A stretch of DNA of 64,000 nt from Sphingomonadaceae bacterium (GTDB lineage Bacteria; Pseudomonadota; Alphaproteobacteria; Sphingomonadales; Sphingomonadaceae): positions 1 through 64,000 of the forward strand of contig JACKLA010000007.1 in NCBI GenBank assembly GCA_024236155.1. Direction: 5' to 3'. Positions 61,980 to 64,000 of this stretch are shown piece by piece (within the stretch, counting starts at the first letter, position 1; each line of letters begins with the position of its first letter). The position numbers and the translations under genes were made by a program. The notes under the pieces were generated by a model. That model ran no database searches. It was given only the letters and a program-made list of their open reading frames with translations, and was not told where the DNA came from.

Positions 61980-63744
61980 TCGCTCACTGCGCAAGATCCT
62001 TTGCGCGCTGTCCATGCTGGCCCTGGCGGCTTGCAGCGATACGGCATCGGAGGCCGACCCGCTGGCTCGCGCTCAGGCTGCGCTTGCGCGGGGGGATGGC
62101 ATAACTGCTGAAGTCGAGTTGCGGGGCATGCTGGAGGCAGGGACGCCGCCGGCAGAGGTCGCCGCGTATATGGGTGAGGCCGAGCTGGCACAGGGTAGCC
62201 TGGCCGAAGCGCGCGAATGGCTCGGCGGCCAGAAATTCAGCGATGCCACGCTGGCCCATGGCAACCACATGCTCGGGCGTCTCGAGATGGCGGAAGGCAA
62301 TCTACCCGAAGCCGGCAGGGCCTATGACCGCTCCTTGAATGCCGGCGGCGATGAGCCGGAACTGTGGGTCGATATTGGCCGTTTGCGGTATCGCGGTGGT
62401 GAACAGGCGCAAGCGATCGAGGCCAGCCAGAAAGCAGTCGACCTTGGGCCTGAAAACCCGCAGGCGCTGAGGTTCCGTGGCCAGCTTGTCCGCGATGCAA
62501 AGGGGATGGCGGCGGCGTTGCCTTACTACGAGCAAGCGCTCGAACTGAATCCGAAAGACCCTGAACTGCTGGCCGATTACGCCGCGCTGCTGGGTGAACT
62601 GGGGCGGGGCAGGGATATGCTCAAGACGATCCGGTTGCTGACCAAGGTCGATCCCGGGAATCGCCGGGCGTACTACCTGCAGGCTGTTCTCGCTGCTCGC
62701 GCGCACAAGTACGATCTGGCACTGACCCTGCTCCAGCGCAGCGGTGAGGTCGATCGAGAAGTGCCGTCTGCCATGTTGCTATCGGCGATCATCGACATGG
62801 AGCGTGGCAACTATGCCAGTGCCGCGCAGATGCTTGATCGTCTGTCGACTATCCAGCCCGACAATCGCCGCGTTGAGCCCTTGCTGGCCCGAGCCCTTGC
62901 CCTCGGCCACAATGACAAGGAGCTTGTCTATCGGTTCGAAGCGGCGGCGCAGCGTCCTGCTGCATCGCCTTATCTCCAGTCGCTTGTGGCGCGTTCGTTG
63001 GAGGCAATGGGAGAGCGCGAACGGGCCGCAAAGCTCCTTGTCGGTGCGGCCAGTCCGGCGCAGCGACAGTTTGCAGCAATCGACAGCAAGACGCCGCTCG
63101 AGGTTGCAGCAGCGCGATCGGCCAGTGGAGGTAGTGAACTGCTGGCACTGATCCGCTCAGCCATAGCGGCCCGGCGCAATCCCGCTGCCGTTGCGGCTGC
63201 GCAGTCCTTTGCGGAGCGGTTTCCGGGCTCTGGTGACGCACGGGCGTTGCTGGCGGACACGCGACTGGCCTCGCGCCAGTTGGCGCAATCACAAAAGGCA
63301 TTTTCCGAGGCTGCCGATATCCGCCGATCCTGGCCGATTGCGTTCAAGCTGGCGACCGTCATGGCAGCGCAGGGCAAAACGGAAGATGCAAACTCCCTGT
63401 TGATGGACTTCATGAACGGTGAACCGGGAAATATGGAAGCCATGACGGTGCTTTCGCTGCGTTTCGCCGAGGCGGGCATGTGGAGCGAATCGGCGAAATT
63501 CGCCGATCTCGCCTTCACCCATGGCGGTGCGCGGGACCCGGTATTGCTGTCGTTGCGGGCCAAGGCGGCGTTCGAACTGGGTGACCTCGACCTAGCCGTA
63601 ACACTGGCCGAGGCCGCACATGATCTCCAGCCAATGTCGCTGGTAGCAGCCAAGACGCTCGCAGACGCCTATCGTGCGGCAAATGTCGACCCGGCTTTGC
63701 TGGCTGTGGCCGAGACCAAGGTACGCCTGCTTCGGGCAGGATAG
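61963..63744 (+). CDS. prsT: TPR lipoprotein PrsT
   Basis: A 593-residue predicted lipoprotein (signal KILCALSMLALAACSD, lipobox cysteine near residue 22) built almost wholly from TPR helices, e.g. GNLPEAGRAYDRSLNAGGDEP and AALPYYEQALELNPKDPEL. This is the PrsT protein of XrtA/PEP-CTERM loci, thought to act with exopolysaccharide export. The start ATG lies 17 bases inside prsR. The repeats are degenerate after residue 330. Confidence 0.87.
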   Translation: MTSRPDRSLRKILCALSMLALAACSDTASEADPLARAQAALARGDGITAEVELRGMLEAGTPPAEVAAYMGEAELAQGSLAEAREWLGGQKFSDATLAHGNHMLGRLEMAEGNLPEAGRAYDRSLNAGGDEPELWVDIGRLRYRGGEQAQAIEASQKAVDLGPENPQALRFRGQLVRDAKGMAAALPYYEQALELNPKDPELLADYAALLGELGRGRDMLKTIRLLTKVDPGNRRAYYLQAVLAARAHKYDLALTLLQRSGEVDREVPSAMLLSAIIDMERGNYASAAQMLDRLSTIQPDNRRVEPLLARALALGHNDKELVYRFEAAAQRPAASPYLQSLVARSLEAMGERERAAKLLVGAASPAQRQFAAIDSKTPLEVAAARSASGGSELLALIRSAIAARRNPAAVAAAQSFAERFPGSGDARALLADTRLASRQLAQSQKAFSEAADIRRSWPIAFKLATVMAAQGKTEDANSLLMDFMNGEPGNMEAMTVLSLRFAEAGMWSESAKFADLAFTHGGARDPVLLSLRAKAAFELGDLDLAVTLAEAAHDLQPMSLVAAKTLADAYRAANVDPALLAVAETKVRLLRAG

Positions 63745-63788
63745 CGACAGGCTCGACAAGCAATTCGTGTCAGGGCAGTGCGTTCGGT

Positions 63789-64000
63789 GTGCAACGTATA
63801 ACATCCTTGTTCGATCCGATGGTCCGGCTGCTGCTGCTGGCAATCCTGCTCGCCGCGATTCTGCCCGCCACAGGCGTGATGCAACCGATCGCGCGTGCTA
63901 TTTCCAATGGCGCGATCTTCCTGCTGTTTCTCGTCAACGGGATGCGGATCGATCGTGTCGAAATCCTGCGAGGTTTCACACGCTTGGGCTTCTTCCTGCC
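63789..64000 (+). CDS. Bile acid:sodium symporter-like protein, N-terminal fragment
   Basis: The frame opens with GTG (VQRITSLFDPMVRLLLLAI) and runs off the end of the window. The first 70 residues have two membrane segments (LLLLAILLAAILPATGV and AISNGAIFLLFLVNGMRI) and then RVEILRGFTRLGFF, matching the start of SBF-like/YfeH transporters. An ATG ten codons on is an alternative start. It follows prsT by 44 bases. Confidence 0.7.
   Translation, partial: MQRITSLFDPMVRLLLLAILLAAILPATGVMQPIARAISNGAIFLLFLVNGMRIDRVEILRGFTRLGFFL

Overview
The window is GC-rich chromosomal DNA of an alphaproteobacterium, most likely of the order Sphingomonadales and plausibly the Erythrobacteraceae. This rests on recognisable proteins and gene order, not on a database search. 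The main pointers are a DivL-type pseudo-kinase with tyrosine in place of the phospho-accepting histidine, AddAB instead of RecBCD, the zauP-zapA-6S RNA-fau order, the recG/sdhE/mfd neighbourhood, a long-form isocitrate lyase beside an ScfR/RamB-like regulator, and a PrsK/PrsR/PrsT exosortase-associated regulatory set. I see no prophage, insertion sequence, CRISPR array or rRNA. Coding density is very high and no gene-free stretch exceeds about 210 bases.

Layout. 0-2.2 kb: peroxiredoxin (minus) and ahcY. 2.2-13.5 kb: a tightly coupled plus-strand operon, divL-tsaE-amgK-murU-addB-addA-trxA, joining cell-cycle signalling, tRNA t6A synthesis, cell-wall sugar recycling and double-strand-break repair. 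13.5-15.5 kb: argJ and an inositol-monophosphatase-family gene on the minus strand. 15.6-20.3 kb: two small exported proteins, secA and an FkbM methyltransferase. 20.3-28.6 kb: tRNA-Asn, nadK, an EAL phosphodiesterase, mfd, sdhE, a nested inverted repeat, recG and a low-molecular-weight phosphatase. 28.7-31.6 kb: a large VIT/vWA/DUF2135 protein with a TonB-box-like motif. 31.6-38.1 kb: tRNA-Pro, thyA, a branched-chain 2-oxoacid dehydrogenase operon (E1a, E1b, E2), tRNA-Asp and small genes. 38.1-39.8 kb: fau, 6S RNA, zapA and zauP. 39.9-46.6 kb: a carbon-metabolism run of tkt, gap, a small lipoprotein, pgk, a thioesterase, a 2OG-Fe(II) oxygenase and class I fba. 46.6-49.8 kb: thiE, efp, suhB, tRNA-Leu and small exported proteins. 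49.8-53.5 kb: an SLC13-type permease and an M20 amidohydrolase. 53.6-57 kb: aceA with a 57-residue companion gene, diverging from its probable regulator. 57.1-63.7 kb: an exopolysaccharide glycosyltransferase and prsK-prsR-prsT. The last bases start a bile-acid-symporter-like gene that runs off the window.

The most striking anomaly is in transketolase. A one-base loss and a one-base gain 134 bases apart leave the frame open but replace about 45 residues, including most of the conserved HGAPLG motif. A second pattern is a set of genes (divL, argJ, sdhE, the phosphatase, zauP, thiE and a small exported gene) whose -10-like hexamer ends exactly seven bases before the ATG with no Shine-Dalgarno sequence, which suggests leaderless mRNAs. 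A third is a shared core-promoter form, TAAAGG followed by CGCGCCCG, at fba and efp and in related form at stable-RNA genes. Most of the window is ordinary housekeeping DNA. I do not see a clearly new defence or mobile system in it.
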